A stretch of 64,000 nucleotides of DNA, from positions 124,001 through 188,000 of the forward strand of contig NZ_RQIT01000012.1 of assembly GCF_003837805.1 (NCBI RefSeq). The letters run 5' to 3'. This document shows positions 17,256 through 25,806 of the stretch, piece by piece (the first letter of the stretch is position 1; the number at the start of each line of letters is the position of its first letter). The notes beneath the pieces are model-generated. The model was not told the origin of the DNA and searched no databases. It worked only from the letters and a program-made list of their open reading frames with translations. Source of the stretch: Bradyrhizobium sp. RP6 (GTDB taxonomy: Bacteria > Pseudomonadota > Alphaproteobacteria > Rhizobiales > Xanthobacteraceae). The translations under genes were made by a program, and so were the position numbers.

Positions 17256-17666
17256 ATGCCGATGAGACGCGCGACGTTCTTGGGCCTCGGCCTTGTGTGT
17301 GTCGGCCTCTGGGCACAGGATAGCGCGAGGGGGCAGGCTCCGGTAGCACCGCCCGTTTCGCTTGCTCCGATTGCATCGCCCCCACCTTCGAACGCCAAGA
17401 ATTCGCGGCCGAAGCGCGATCCAGCCTTGGCGACGCCCGGCACAGATACTTCGACGCCTGTGATCGGCGCGCTACCGCTCTCGCCGAATCCCGCTGCCGA
17501 TTACGACGGCTTCACCGTCGGCAGCGAAGACCGCGACGCCTCGAATCTGGTCGCGCCGCCCGCGAGGTCACGCGCAGCGAAGAACGGTTCCGCAGGGCAG
17601 GAATCGCTCGATCAGGACGATGAGGCGCTGAGGCGAAAGCTGACGATTTGCAAGAACTGCAAATAG
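17256..17666 (+). CDS. Small exported protein of unknown function
   Basis: This 136-residue protein from the ATG at 17256 (a second ATG two codons later is equally possible) has a basic MRR start and a hydrophobic segment (ATFLGLGLVCVGLWA). A signal peptidase site around ARGQA is likely. The mature part is Pro/Ala/Ser-rich and disordered, ending in a short charged helix and the sequence LTICKNCK, whose CxxC could bind metal or form a disulfide. The frame extends upstream to 17106 but only into repeat-like DNA. It converges with the cytochrome gene, whose stop is 35 nt away. Confidence 0.55.
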   Translation: MPMRRATFLGLGLVCVGLWAQDSARGQAPVAPPVSLAPIASPPPSNAKNSRPKRDPALATPGTDTSTPVIGALPLSPNPAADYDGFTVGSEDRDASNLVAPPARSRAAKNGSAGQESLDQDDEALRRKLTICKNCK

Positions 17667-17700
17667 GAGACTGGTCAGCCCGAGTGAGACAGCGAACGCA

Positions 17701-18333
17701 TCAGTTCGGACAGGGCTGTCCGGCCGCTCCCCACATCGCCATGTCCTTGACGTGATCCTCGAAGGTGCCCGGTGGCGTCGAACGGCCTGCGCCCGGCGCC
17801 CAGCCCCGCGGAATGAAGCCGCTCAGTGACGCATCGTGCCGCAAGTGCTCGACGAGGCCAGCGGCGTCCCGGCCGCCATTGCGCTTTGGATCCTTCATCT
17901 GCGCGCAAATCTCGGCACCACTTTTGCCGAACCAGATGAAAGCCACCGGCGCGAGTTGCCAGTCGATACCCGCGCGCGGCGGCGACGGTGCCGGCTCGTT
18001 CGCCTGGGTCGAGGTCATGTGACAGGTCGCGCACGGGATCGCCTCCGCGCCGATGCGGCTCTCGCCGCCATGGATGTTCATGCCATGCGGGCGGGGCCTG
18101 GTTTCGCCGGCCGGCGTCCAGATCGGTATCGCCTTGGCATCGACATGGCAGTTGGCACACCGGGGATGGGTCACGACGGCCTCGATCCGCTTCCAGGCCT
18201 CCAGTCCCTCGGCGCGGCTGACGCTGCCGGACGGCAGCACGTCCTTGCCCGCCTCGTCCTTGGCTGCAACAATCCCGGTGAGCGCCGCGATGGCAGAAGC
18301 TGCGAAGACGACCGCAATCAGAGATCTCCTCAT
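17701..18333 (-). CDS. Periplasmic dihaem c-type cytochrome
   Basis: This 210-residue exported protein starts at ATG 18333 with a signal peptide at residues 1-24 (cleavage near IVAAK). Two CxxCH haem-binding motifs are visible, CANCH (C59, C62, H63) and CATCH (C101, C104, H105). It directly follows the molybdenum hydroxylase subunit genes (8 nt after iorB). It is therefore the probable periplasmic electron acceptor for that enzyme, passing electrons to the respiratory chain. Maturation would need the Ccm system encoded at the start of this window. The frame remains open upstream into iorB sequence, but the signal peptide fixes the start. Confidence 0.87.
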   Translation of the reverse strand: MRRSLIAVVFAASAIAALTGIVAAKDEAGKDVLPSGSVSRAEGLEAWKRIEAVVTHPRCANCHVDAKAIPIWTPAGETRPRPHGMNIHGGESRIGAEAIPCATCHMTSTQANEPAPSPPRAGIDWQLAPVAFIWFGKSGAEICAQMKDPKRNGGRDAAGLVEHLRHDASLSGFIPRGWAPGAGRSTPPGTFEDHVKDMAMWGAAGQPCPN

Positions 18334-18341
18334 GGCTCGCC

Positions 18342-20594
18342 TCACACGAAATCGATGAACTTGTTGAAGGGCATTTCGCGAATCCGCTTTCCGGTGGCCG
18401 CGAAGATCGCATTGGCGAGCGCAGGCGCGGCCGGCGGAACCGGCGGCTCTCCGATGCCCCTCACCTTCGGATCGTTCTCCAGCCCGCGAACTTCGATGAC
18501 CGGACATTGATAAATCCGCATGGCTTCATGGTGGTTGTAATTGGTCTGCTGCACCGCGCCCTTTGCGTAAGTGAGCTCGCAATTGATCGCATGGCCGAGC
18601 CCCCAGACGACGCCACCCTGCACCTGGCTCTCGAAATTGAGGGGGTCGACGACCTTGCCGACATCAGCCGCGACCCAGACCTTGTCGATCCTGATGCCCC
18701 GGTCCGTGGCCGTCACCTCGACGACTTCAGCGGTCGGTGTGCCGAACGATTCCACGAAGGCAACGCCCCGTCCTCGACCGTTGCCGAGCGGCCCCTTCCA
18801 GTCCGACATCTCCGCGACAGTCTCCAGCACCTTGCGATAGTGCGGCACGGTGCACATCGCGATGCGCGCCGTCATGGGATCGAGACCGGCCGCATGGATC
18901 AATTCGTCGACGAAGCTTTCGGTGAAGAAGCCCGATGTCGAGGCGCCGACCGACCGCCATGTGGTGCTCGGCGACAGTCCCTGCGCCTCGTAGCTGGTGG
19001 CCCGGAAATTGGGGATGTCGTAGTAGACGTTCCACAGGCCGGCGGCCAATTGCCCGTCGGGATCCTTCGAGGGCGTGCCCGAACGCTCGAGCAGTCCCTT
19101 GAGCGGCGTCGTCGAGGCCAGTTGCAGATCGGCGGCGACGATCTTGCTCTTGTCGACGCTGCCGCGGTGCCGCGCGATCGCAATCTGCCGCGGAATGTCC
19201 TGGAGGAAATCCTCTTCGCGCGAGAACACGAGCTTGATCGGCGTGCCCTTCATCTGGTTGGCGATCTCGGCGAGAACGCGGACGTTCTCGTACTCGAGAC
19301 GATGGCCAAAACTTCCGCCGGTCCATTGGTTGTGGAAGGTGATCTGTTCCGGTTTGAGGCCGATCGCGGTCGCCGCGACCCATTGCACGAAGCGTGGGCT
19401 CTGATGGCCGACCCAGATCTCCATGCCGTTGTCGGTAACGAGGCCGATACCGTTGAGCGGCTCGAGCGGCTGATGCGCCACGTAAGGAGCGCGATATTCG
19501 GCTTCGACGAGCTTGCCCGTCTTCAGGCCGGCTTCGATGTCGCCGATCTTCTTCCACTCCTTGCCCAGAAATTCCGGCTTGAAAGAGGATTCCAGCACTT
19601 TCCAATGGTCGGCCTGCTCGGCGGGATAGGCCGAGGGCGCCCACTCGCAAGCGATGGCGTCGACCGCCTTCATCGCGTACCAGCTGTTCGTGGCGATCAC
19701 TGCCACGCCATTGTTGATTTCGAGGATCTTCCTGACGCCCGGCATCGATCGCGCCTTGCCGGCGTCGTATGATTTCAGCGGCTGCCCCTTGCTGGGGTTC
19801 AGCTTGACGGAGGCATACAGCATGCCCTCCGCTTTCTGGTCGATGCCGAACTTCAGCTCGCCCATCACTTTCGAGCGGACGTCGAGCCGCATCATCGGCT
19901 TGCCGAGCATGCGCCATTTGGACGGGTCGCGCGGCTGAGCATCGAGCACCGGCGGAATTTTCGACGCCTCCGCCGCGAGGGCGACATAGGCGATCTTGGT
20001 TCCATTGGGCAGGATCACATGGCCCGATTGAGTGCGAAGGTCGGCCGCTGCGACGCCCGACCGTTTGGCCGCAGCGGCCTTGAGCGTCTCGCGCGCGACC
20101 GCACCGGCAAGACGCAGCTTTTGGTAGGTGTCCGGAATCGTGCTCGATCCGCCCGTCATTTGCAGGCCCGACTTTCGCAACCATTCGAGTGTGGCAGCGC
20201 GCGCCTCCTCTGCGGCCGGGCTTTGGTCCGCGGCGACGAACGGCGCGAACTCGTCGGCGAAGCCCGTGTTGAAATAGGCGGGGCTGGGCTCTGCAAAGCG
20301 GATCTCGAACTGCCCGGGATCGAGGTCCATCTCTTCGGCGATCATGATCGGCTGCACCGAGCCGACGCCCTGGCCGATGTCGGCGTGTTGCGCGATCAGC
20401 GTGATCTTGTCCGGGCTGATCTCGACCCAGGGGTTGAAGGTCACCGAGTTCGGGCCAAGACCGGCGGCCAACGGATTGTCGCTTGCGCTGGTGGCCGCTT
20501 CGGCACTGGCGTAGGCGCCGAAGGCGATTCCGCCGGCCATCGCGGCGGAGCCGAAGACAAACGCGCGGCGGGAAAGTGTCTGCATGTGGCCCAT
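18342..20594 (-). CDS. Molybdopterin-binding large subunit, isoquinoline 1-oxidoreductase (IorB) type
   Basis: This is the catalytic subunit of a xanthine-oxidase-family molybdenum hydroxylase. The 750-residue protein starts at ATG 20594 and has a twin-arginine signal (SRRAFVFGSAAMAGG, about residues 8-22), so the enzyme should be exported folded with its cofactor. The GIGEPPVPPAAPALANAI segment near the C-terminus carries the catalytic glutamate of the family. The GGSFGHRLEYENV and GAWLG-like cofactor regions are in the expected order. It sits 1 nt downstream of the 2Fe-2S subunit gene and 8 nt before the cytochrome gene. The substrate is unknown; aldehydes or N-heterocycles are typical for the family. 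Confidence 0.92.
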   Translation of the reverse strand: MGHMQTLSRRAFVFGSAAMAGGIAFGAYASAEAATSASDNPLAAGLGPNSVTFNPWVEISPDKITLIAQHADIGQGVGSVQPIMIAEEMDLDPGQFEIRFAEPSPAYFNTGFADEFAPFVAADQSPAAEEARAATLEWLRKSGLQMTGGSSTIPDTYQKLRLAGAVARETLKAAAAKRSGVAAADLRTQSGHVILPNGTKIAYVALAAEASKIPPVLDAQPRDPSKWRMLGKPMMRLDVRSKVMGELKFGIDQKAEGMLYASVKLNPSKGQPLKSYDAGKARSMPGVRKILEINNGVAVIATNSWYAMKAVDAIACEWAPSAYPAEQADHWKVLESSFKPEFLGKEWKKIGDIEAGLKTGKLVEAEYRAPYVAHQPLEPLNGIGLVTDNGMEIWVGHQSPRFVQWVAATAIGLKPEQITFHNQWTGGSFGHRLEYENVRVLAEIANQMKGTPIKLVFSREEDFLQDIPRQIAIARHRGSVDKSKIVAADLQLASTTPLKGLLERSGTPSKDPDGQLAAGLWNVYYDIPNFRATSYEAQGLSPSTTWRSVGASTSGFFTESFVDELIHAAGLDPMTARIAMCTVPHYRKVLETVAEMSDWKGPLGNGRGRGVAFVESFGTPTAEVVEVTATDRGIRIDKVWVAADVGKVVDPLNFESQVQGGVVWGLGHAINCELTYAKGAVQQTNYNHHEAMRIYQCPVIEVRGLENDPKVRGIGEPPVPPAAPALANAIFAATGKRIREMPFNKFIDFV

Positions 20595-20595
20595 C

Positions 20596-21060
20596 TCACT
20601 TCTCCGCCATCTTCTTGGCCGCGGCCGCATGGATCGCGGCACGAATGCGCGGATAGGTGCCGCAACGGCAGAGATTGCCGGACATCACCTGATTGATCTG
20701 CTCGTCCGTTGGTTTGGGAATCTTTCTGAGCAGCGAGATCGCCTGCATGATCTGTCCGGTCTGGCAGTAGCCGCATTGCGGCACCTGATGCTCGATCCAG
20801 GCCTGCAAGACCGGGTGGTGCTCCTTGTTGTCCAGGCCTTCGAGCGTGATGACCGATTTGCCCGCGACCTCGCCGATATGCGACTGGCAGGACCGCACCG
20901 CCTTGCCGTCGATGTGAACGGTGCAGGCGCCGCATTGCGCGACCCCGCAGCCATATTTTGCGCTGGTGATGCCGAGCTCGTCTCGCAAGACCCACAGCAA
21001 GGGCATCTCGGGAACGACGTCGACCTGGCGCTTGATCCCGTTCACCGTAAGCTCGATCAT
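20596..21060 (-). CDS. 2Fe-2S small subunit, isoquinoline 1-oxidoreductase (IorA) type
   Basis: This 154-residue iron-sulfur subunit has a plant-ferredoxin-like N-terminal domain with cluster ligands C38, C43, C46 and C58 (GCGVAQCGAC). A C-terminal helical domain has ligands C96, C99, C131 and C133 (QCGYCQTGQIM and NLCRCG). It transfers electrons from the molybdenum site of the neighbouring large subunit. It has no signal peptide of its own and is expected to be co-exported with the Tat-signal-bearing partner. It is the first structural gene after the AraC-type regulator, 82 nt downstream of that gene's stop. Confidence 0.95.
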   Translation of the reverse strand: MIELTVNGIKRQVDVVPEMPLLWVLRDELGITSAKYGCGVAQCGACTVHIDGKAVRSCQSHIGEVAGKSVITLEGLDNKEHHPVLQAWIEHQVPQCGYCQTGQIMQAISLLRKIPKPTDEQINQVMSGNLCRCGTYPRIRAAIHAAAAKKMAEK

Positions 21061-21142
21061 GTCGGTAAATCCCCTCGCCTATCTGATCGTCGTAACAGCA
21101 CTGCACGATGCAAGCTGAACCGTATTCCCGAATCCTGCGGGA

Positions 21143-22081
21143 TCATGCGCAATCCCTGCGGAATGCCATCTCGTGCCGATCGGCTTTCGCGTCCGCCTGG
21201 CCGCAGCACAATTCGCGATACTGCCCCGGCGTGAGACTTGCGGCCTTGCGGAACACGCGCGTGAAATTGGCCTGCGAGCCGAAGCCGAACTCCAGGGCAA
21301 TTTCGACCAGGGACAGGCGATCGCGTGCGAGCTCGTGCCGCGCAGCCTGGACGCGGCGATCGGTGACGTAGCGGTGCGGCGACAATCCGGTCGCCTCGCG
21401 AAACAGCCGGGAGAAATGATAGGGGCTGAGGCAGGCCTGGGCTGCCAAATCCTCGAGCCGGATGTCGCCGCGTAGAGATGCCTCGATATAGTCCAGCACG
21501 CGCTGAAGGCGCCGCAGATCGAGCGACGGCGACCTGTCGGGTGCGTGCCAGCGGTCGGTCGTATAGTTTCCCAGAAGATGCGCCGCGAGCGCAACCTGGA
21601 TACCCTCCACGAACAGCGCATCGGTCGGCTGGCGGGGACGATGGAGCAGGTCGCGAAGCGGCGAACAGAGGTGGAATAGCACCTGGTCTGCCAAGCCGTG
21701 GGCGTAGGCGATCTCGACCTTTGCGGGATCGATGTCGAAATCCGCAAGGGCGCTCCGGTCCAGCAGCGCCGGCGGCAGATAGAGATGAAGGCATTCCATC
21801 CGATCGGAAAGCTCGAGATGGCTCTCCTGCGTCCCCACAGGCACGAGGTAGCTCATCCCCGGCCGCGCGAGACTCTTCTGGACCTCACCGTTGCCGGCGC
21901 GGCACACCATCCCACCGCCTGAGAGCAGCATGACGAGCTCGGTGCAGATGGGAACGGGCGTTGCCTGACATCCCGCCTCGAACTTGCGGTGCTCGATGCT
22001 CAGCCCCGGCCAATCGCTGGCCGCCGCGAGCTTCTCGCTGTTCTGATATTTCTGATCTGCATGCGTCACGAGCGCCATCAT
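21143..22081 (-). CDS. AraC-family transcriptional regulator
   Basis: This 312-residue regulator has an N-terminal sensing domain of about 190 residues, with a cupin-like start, and a C-terminal double helix-turn-helix at about 205-295. The signature DLAAQACLSPYHFSRLFREATGLSPHRYV and the second HTH SLVEIALEFGFGSQANFTRVF are intact. It lies immediately upstream of, and on the same strand as, the iorA-iorB-cytochrome genes, so it probably controls them. The divergent hydrolase operon starting at 22415 shares the 333-nt upstream gap and is another possible target. Confidence 0.9.
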   Translation of the reverse strand: MMALVTHADQKYQNSEKLAAASDWPGLSIEHRKFEAGCQATPVPICTELVMLLSGGGMVCRAGNGEVQKSLARPGMSYLVPVGTQESHLELSDRMECLHLYLPPALLDRSALADFDIDPAKVEIAYAHGLADQVLFHLCSPLRDLLHRPRQPTDALFVEGIQVALAAHLLGNYTTDRWHAPDRSPSLDLRRLQRVLDYIEASLRGDIRLEDLAAQACLSPYHFSRLFREATGLSPHRYVTDRRVQAARHELARDRLSLVEIALEFGFGSQANFTRVFRKAASLTPGQYRELCCGQADAKADRHEMAFRRDCA

Positions 22082-22414
22082 GTCCTCCGCTTCAGTTGCG
22101 GCGAATCCCGGCCCCGTATCGCGAGCGAGCGATCATTCCATCCGGTGGTGAGTTGCAGCCCGGCTGCTGCCACGCCGATGCGGATTTCTCACAAGGCGCA
22201 GGAGCGAAGTCCAGAGCCGGCACGGTTAAAAGAGGTAAAAGCCAGGCAAACCAACGACTTGGAGCCAGGCGCGTTCGGCTTCGAAAGCTGGTCTCGTCGC
22301 ACTTGAGCAAGATGCGTGCGTCATCGCGCAGGAATCGGAAATACCGCAATGCGAGCGTGCACTAGTGAGAGGCGCATCAACGGCAATGCCGCCGTATCGA
22401 GACCGGAGCCTATT
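22082..22414. other. Divergent promoter region between the AraC gene and the hydrolase operon
   Basis: These 333 nt separate the minus-strand regulator from the plus-strand alpha/beta hydrolase. Open frames here lack starts with ribosome-binding sites and are not credible. Both promoters and any AraC-type binding sites should lie here. I could not pick out a convincing pair of direct repeats by eye. Confidence 0.4.
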
Positions 22415-23170
22415 ATGAAGATGATTATGTTTGCGCTTGCCGCAATGTCGATCGCAACAGCCTCCGCCGCGGTCGCGGCCGAGAGGACCGTATCCATCGT
22501 CCTTGTCCACGGCGCCTTCGTCGACGGATCGGGCTGGAAGAACACCTACGACCTTCTCTCGAAGGCGGGCTATGAAGTGCTTGTCGTCCAGCAGCCAACG
22601 ATCTCGCTTCGTGACGATGTCGCGGAGACCGAGCGCGTGATTGCCAAGGCGCGGCATCCGGTCATTCTCGTCGGGCATTCCTATGGTGGAATGGTCATCA
22701 CCGAAGCCGGCGACAATCCGAAGGTTCGCAGCCTGGTCTATCTCGCGGCATATGCTCCCGATGTCGGGGAGTCGGTCGCCACGCTTTCGGAAGCACCCGT
22801 GCCGCCCGGCGAGCACAAGGGTCCGCTGGTCACTGAGGGCAATTATCTCTTCGTCGAACGCGATAAATTCCCGACCGCGTTCGCCGCCGGCGTCGATGCC
22901 GCAACAGCCCGCTTCATGGCTGCGGCGCAACTGCCGTTTGGATTGCAGGCGGTGCAGACCAAGGTCGAGCGCGTGGCCTGGAAGACGAAGCCGACCTATT
23001 ACATGGTAACGATGGAGGATCACATTATCCCCCCGAGCTTGCTGCGCACCATGGCCAAGCGCTCGGGCGCGAAGGTGACGGAGATCAAAAGCAGCCACGC
23101 GGTGATGCTGTCGCATCCGCACGAGGTCGCGGCCTTCATCAGAAGTGCAGACACCTCCGCAACCGACTGA
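22415..23170 (+). CDS. Exported alpha/beta hydrolase
   Basis: This 251-residue alpha/beta-fold hydrolase starts at ATG 22415, with GGAG ten bases upstream and a signal peptide at residues 1-21 (cleavage near AVAAE). The oxyanion-hole region VLVHGAFVDGSGW and the nucleophile elbow VGHSYGG, with its catalytic serine, are clear. The C-terminal histidine is probably in SSHAVMLSHP. It resembles the small esterase/HNL-like hydrolases. It opens a four-gene plus-strand run (hydrolase, aldo/keto reductase, VOC, ABM), which suggests a degradative pathway for a small molecule. The substrate is not identifiable. Confidence 0.87.
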   Translation: MKMIMFALAAMSIATASAAVAAERTVSIVLVHGAFVDGSGWKNTYDLLSKAGYEVLVVQQPTISLRDDVAETERVIAKARHPVILVGHSYGGMVITEAGDNPKVRSLVYLAAYAPDVGESVATLSEAPVPPGEHKGPLVTEGNYLFVERDKFPTAFAAGVDAATARFMAAAQLPFGLQAVQTKVERVAWKTKPTYYMVTMEDHIIPPSLLRTMAKRSGAKVTEIKSSHAVMLSHPHEVAAFIRSADTSATD

Positions 23171-23222
23171 GATCGGCGCAATCCACACGGATGGTCGTGG
23201 CTGTCACCCAAGGACTCGCAAC

Positions 23223-24236
23223 ATGGCCCTCAAGGATGTTCTGCCGGGACAATTAGGTTTCGGTGCAGCGCCGCTCGGCAACATGTTCCGCGACATCCCG
23301 GAGCAGGAAGCCCTCGCGACGGTCAACGCAGCCTGGGAGGACGGCATACGCTATTTCGACACCGCGCCGTTCTACGGCGCGGGGCTTGCCGAGATCCGCA
23401 TGGGCGCGGCGCTCGTCGGCCGGAAGCGGAGCGACTACGTGGTCAGCACCAAGGTCGGCCGCCTGATCCTGGACGAGATCGAGGATGTCGGGGGCCGCGA
23501 TCTCGGCGAGAAAGGCGGCGTCTTCAAACATGGGCGCCCGAACAGGATCGTGAACGACTATTCCCGGGACGGGACGTTGCGCTCGATCGACGACAGCCTG
23601 AAGCGGCTGGGCACGGACCATGTCGATATCGCCTTCGTGCATGACGTCGCGCAGGATTTCTACGGAGACGAGTGGCTTTCGGTCTTCGAAAGCGCCCGCA
23701 AGGGCGCGTTCAAGACGCTCGACCGGCTGCGCGACGAGGGCGTGATCAAGGCATGGGGGCTGGGGGTCAACCGGGTGGAACCGATCGAGCTGCTGCTCGC
23801 GCTCGACGAGCCGCGCCCCGACGGATTCCTGCTCGCGGGCCGCTACACGCTGCTGGACCACGCCCGTGCGCTTCAGCGGGTGATGCCGATGGTCGCGGAG
23901 CATGAGCTCGCGATCGTCGTCGGCGGCCCCTACAGTTCGGGCGCGCTCGTCGGCGGTCCGAACTTCGAGTATGCGCCAGCGCCTCCGGAAATCCTCGACA
24001 AGGTGGCTCGGATCAAGACGATCGCCGATCGCTACGGCATCAGCATGAAGGCCGCAGGCCTGCAGTTCGCACTGGCGAACCCGGTGGTCGCCGCCGTGAT
24101 TCCCGGGGCGAGCCGGCCCGCCCGCATCGCCGAGGACCGCGCGGCCCTTGACCAATCAATACCCGGCGATTTCTGGCGCGAACTTCGATCGGCCGGTCTC
24201 GTCAATCCAGCTGCTCCGCTTCCGGACGCCGGCTGA
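23223..24236 (+). CDS. Aldo/keto reductase
   Basis: This 337-residue NADPH-type oxidoreductase of the AKR superfamily has a TIM barrel. FDTAPFYGAGLAEIRMG carries the catalytic Asp and Tyr, the catalytic lysine is in STKVGR, and VDIAFVHDV carries the family histidine. The cofactor-binding end includes VIPGASRPARIAEDR. It is closest in style to D-threo-aldose/L-fucose or pyridoxal dehydrogenases. The start at ATG 23223 is preferred over the longer frame because that reaches into the hydrolase 3' end. It follows the hydrolase gene by 52 nt. Confidence 0.9.
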   Translation: MALKDVLPGQLGFGAAPLGNMFRDIPEQEALATVNAAWEDGIRYFDTAPFYGAGLAEIRMGAALVGRKRSDYVVSTKVGRLILDEIEDVGGRDLGEKGGVFKHGRPNRIVNDYSRDGTLRSIDDSLKRLGTDHVDIAFVHDVAQDFYGDEWLSVFESARKGAFKTLDRLRDEGVIKAWGLGVNRVEPIELLLALDEPRPDGFLLAGRYTLLDHARALQRVMPMVAEHELAIVVGGPYSSGALVGGPNFEYAPAPPEILDKVARIKTIADRYGISMKAAGLQFALANPVVAAVIPGASRPARIAEDRAALDQSIPGDFWRELRSAGLVNPAAPLPDAG

Positions 24237-24274
24237 CCGGCACATGACATAACTCACGGACCAAGGAGACGAGA

Positions 24275-25120
24275 ATGACCGACGAAACGTGCAACATTGC
24301 CGAAATCGAACGCCGCAACCTGCTTCGCACGGCAGGCGCCGCGATGATCACCGGTCTTGCGGTCGCCAGCATGCCGTCAGCCGCGTCCGCGGCGCCGGAC
24401 AGCATGTCCCCAGCCGAGCGCAACGAGGCGCCGCTCGGCGCGCGGCTCCAGGGTGTCCAGCATTTCGGGTTGACGGTCCAGAACATGGAGCGGGCTTACG
24501 AGTTCTATACGGAGGTGCTCGGCGGCACCGAGGTCTTTCGTCATGGCGACTTCCAGGGCGACGGGGTCCAGAACACGCTGCTGGCCGATCAGGAGATCGA
24601 GGCGAACGCACGCGGGGTCAATCCGCGGACGATCGGCGTTCCCGACCTGAGAAGCGGAGCGCAGCGGCTCGATGTCCGTTTCATCCAGTTCGACAACATG
24701 GTCCTCGAACTGCTGCAATATCGTGAGGCCGATCAGCCTATGGGCAGCACGAAGAGCTTTGCCGAGCCGCTGGAGCACATGAGCCCGGCGTTTCCGCGCA
24801 TGATGCACATCTGCTTCTACGTTCGCGACGACGTCGACTTCAACAAGTTCATCGCCGATCTCGAAGCCGAATCGGCGCGCCGCGGCATGACGCAGGTGAG
24901 AGCGAACCGCACCATCCGCGTCATGACGGAAGCAGACCGCAAGGCGGCTCCACGCAGCGCCAACACGAACCGCGTGACGGCGGAGCCTTCGAACGGTTGG
25001 GAGCTGATCTATTGCAAAGGCCCCGAGGGCGAGCAACTCGAATTCGTCAAAGCGCTCGACCCGGTCAAGAAGCGCTTCAGCGAGGCCCTGGCAAAGCGGC
25101 AGCAAAAAGTCGTGCGCTGA
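24275..25120 (+). CDS. Exported VOC (glyoxalase/dioxygenase) superfamily protein
   Basis: This 281-residue protein has AAGGAGACGAG-type ribosome-binding sequence just before the ATG. The N-terminus has a twin-arginine-like signal (ERRNLLRTAGAAMITGLAVAS, about residues 12-32) with an Ala-rich cleavage region. The mature part has the beta-alpha-beta-beta-beta start LQGVQHFGLTVQNMERAYEFY of a vicinal-oxygen-chelate domain. The likely metal ligands are the His in that first strand and the Glu in MVLELLQY. A second half (MMHICFYVRDDVDFNKF to EQLEFVK) makes a paired module. A periplasmic location is unusual for this superfamily. It follows the aldo/keto reductase gene by 38 nt. Confidence 0.82.
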   Translation: MTDETCNIAEIERRNLLRTAGAAMITGLAVASMPSAASAAPDSMSPAERNEAPLGARLQGVQHFGLTVQNMERAYEFYTEVLGGTEVFRHGDFQGDGVQNTLLADQEIEANARGVNPRTIGVPDLRSGAQRLDVRFIQFDNMVLELLQYREADQPMGSTKSFAEPLEHMSPAFPRMMHICFYVRDDVDFNKFIADLEAESARRGMTQVRANRTIRVMTEADRKAAPRSANTNRVTAEPSNGWELIYCKGPEGEQLEFVKALDPVKKRFSEALAKRQQKVVR

Positions 25121-25201
25121 CGCCTCAACCGTGGCGCGCGACCGGTCAGTGCCGGTGACCTTGCCGCCTCGCACTCACGATCACATGTGAAGGAGCTCAT
25201 C

Positions 25202-25624
25202 ATGCAAAGTCTCGTCCGCAATTCGCTTTGCGCGCTGCTGTTGGCCGCCTCGATGGCCATGACGGCGCCGTCCGCGGTCGCCGAGGAAGCACCGCGCGTG
25301 CGCTATCAGGAGATTCCGGATGGCGCGTATTCGGTGGTGGCGCAGGTGAGAGCCAAGCCCGGGAAAGAAGACGCACTGCGCGCCGCCACACTGCCGCTGA
25401 TCGCGCTGGTTCGCGGCGATCCCCACAACCTGGTTTATTTCCTTCAGGAAGACCGCGCCAGGCCCGGTCATTTCATCTTCTACGAGGTCTTCGCCAGCCA
25501 AGCCGATTTCGACGCGCACAACGCGATGCCGTATGTGAAGGACTGGTTCGCCAAGCTTCCGGAACTTGCCGACGGTGGCGTCGAAGTCATGCGCATGGCG
25601 GTTCTAGGCAAGCCCCAGAAATAG
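25202..25624 (+). CDS. Exported antibiotic-biosynthesis-monooxygenase (ABM)-fold protein
   Basis: This 140-residue protein starts at ATG 25202, with GAAGGAG seven bases upstream. A signal peptide at residues 1-28 ends near AVAEE. The mature domain is a dimeric ferredoxin-like ABM fold: VVAQVRAKPGKEDALRAAT as the first strand and helix, then NLVYFLQEDRARPGHFIFYEVF with the family pattern of aromatic residues, then the HNAMPYVKDWFAKL helix. Such proteins act as small oxygenases, isomerases or quinone-related enzymes. It is the last of the four catabolic-type genes, and the large regulator follows 182 nt later. Confidence 0.85.
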   Translation: MQSLVRNSLCALLLAASMAMTAPSAVAEEAPRVRYQEIPDGAYSVVAQVRAKPGKEDALRAATLPLIALVRGDPHNLVYFLQEDRARPGHFIFYEVFASQADFDAHNAMPYVKDWFAKLPELADGGVEVMRMAVLGKPQK

Positions 25625-25806
25625 CCGAAGCGGTCAAGAAGCCGTCCCGCGGGCCGGCACTTGCCGGTCGGCACGCGAGCGGTTTTGTCGCAGCAATCCT
25701 GCGGCAGAGACCGCCGGCAATCGTGCGAATTCAGAATGACTCTCTTCAACCAGCTTGCAGTGCGTGATAATGGCAGACGATCTCTTCGATCGATTGGCAT
25801 GGATCA

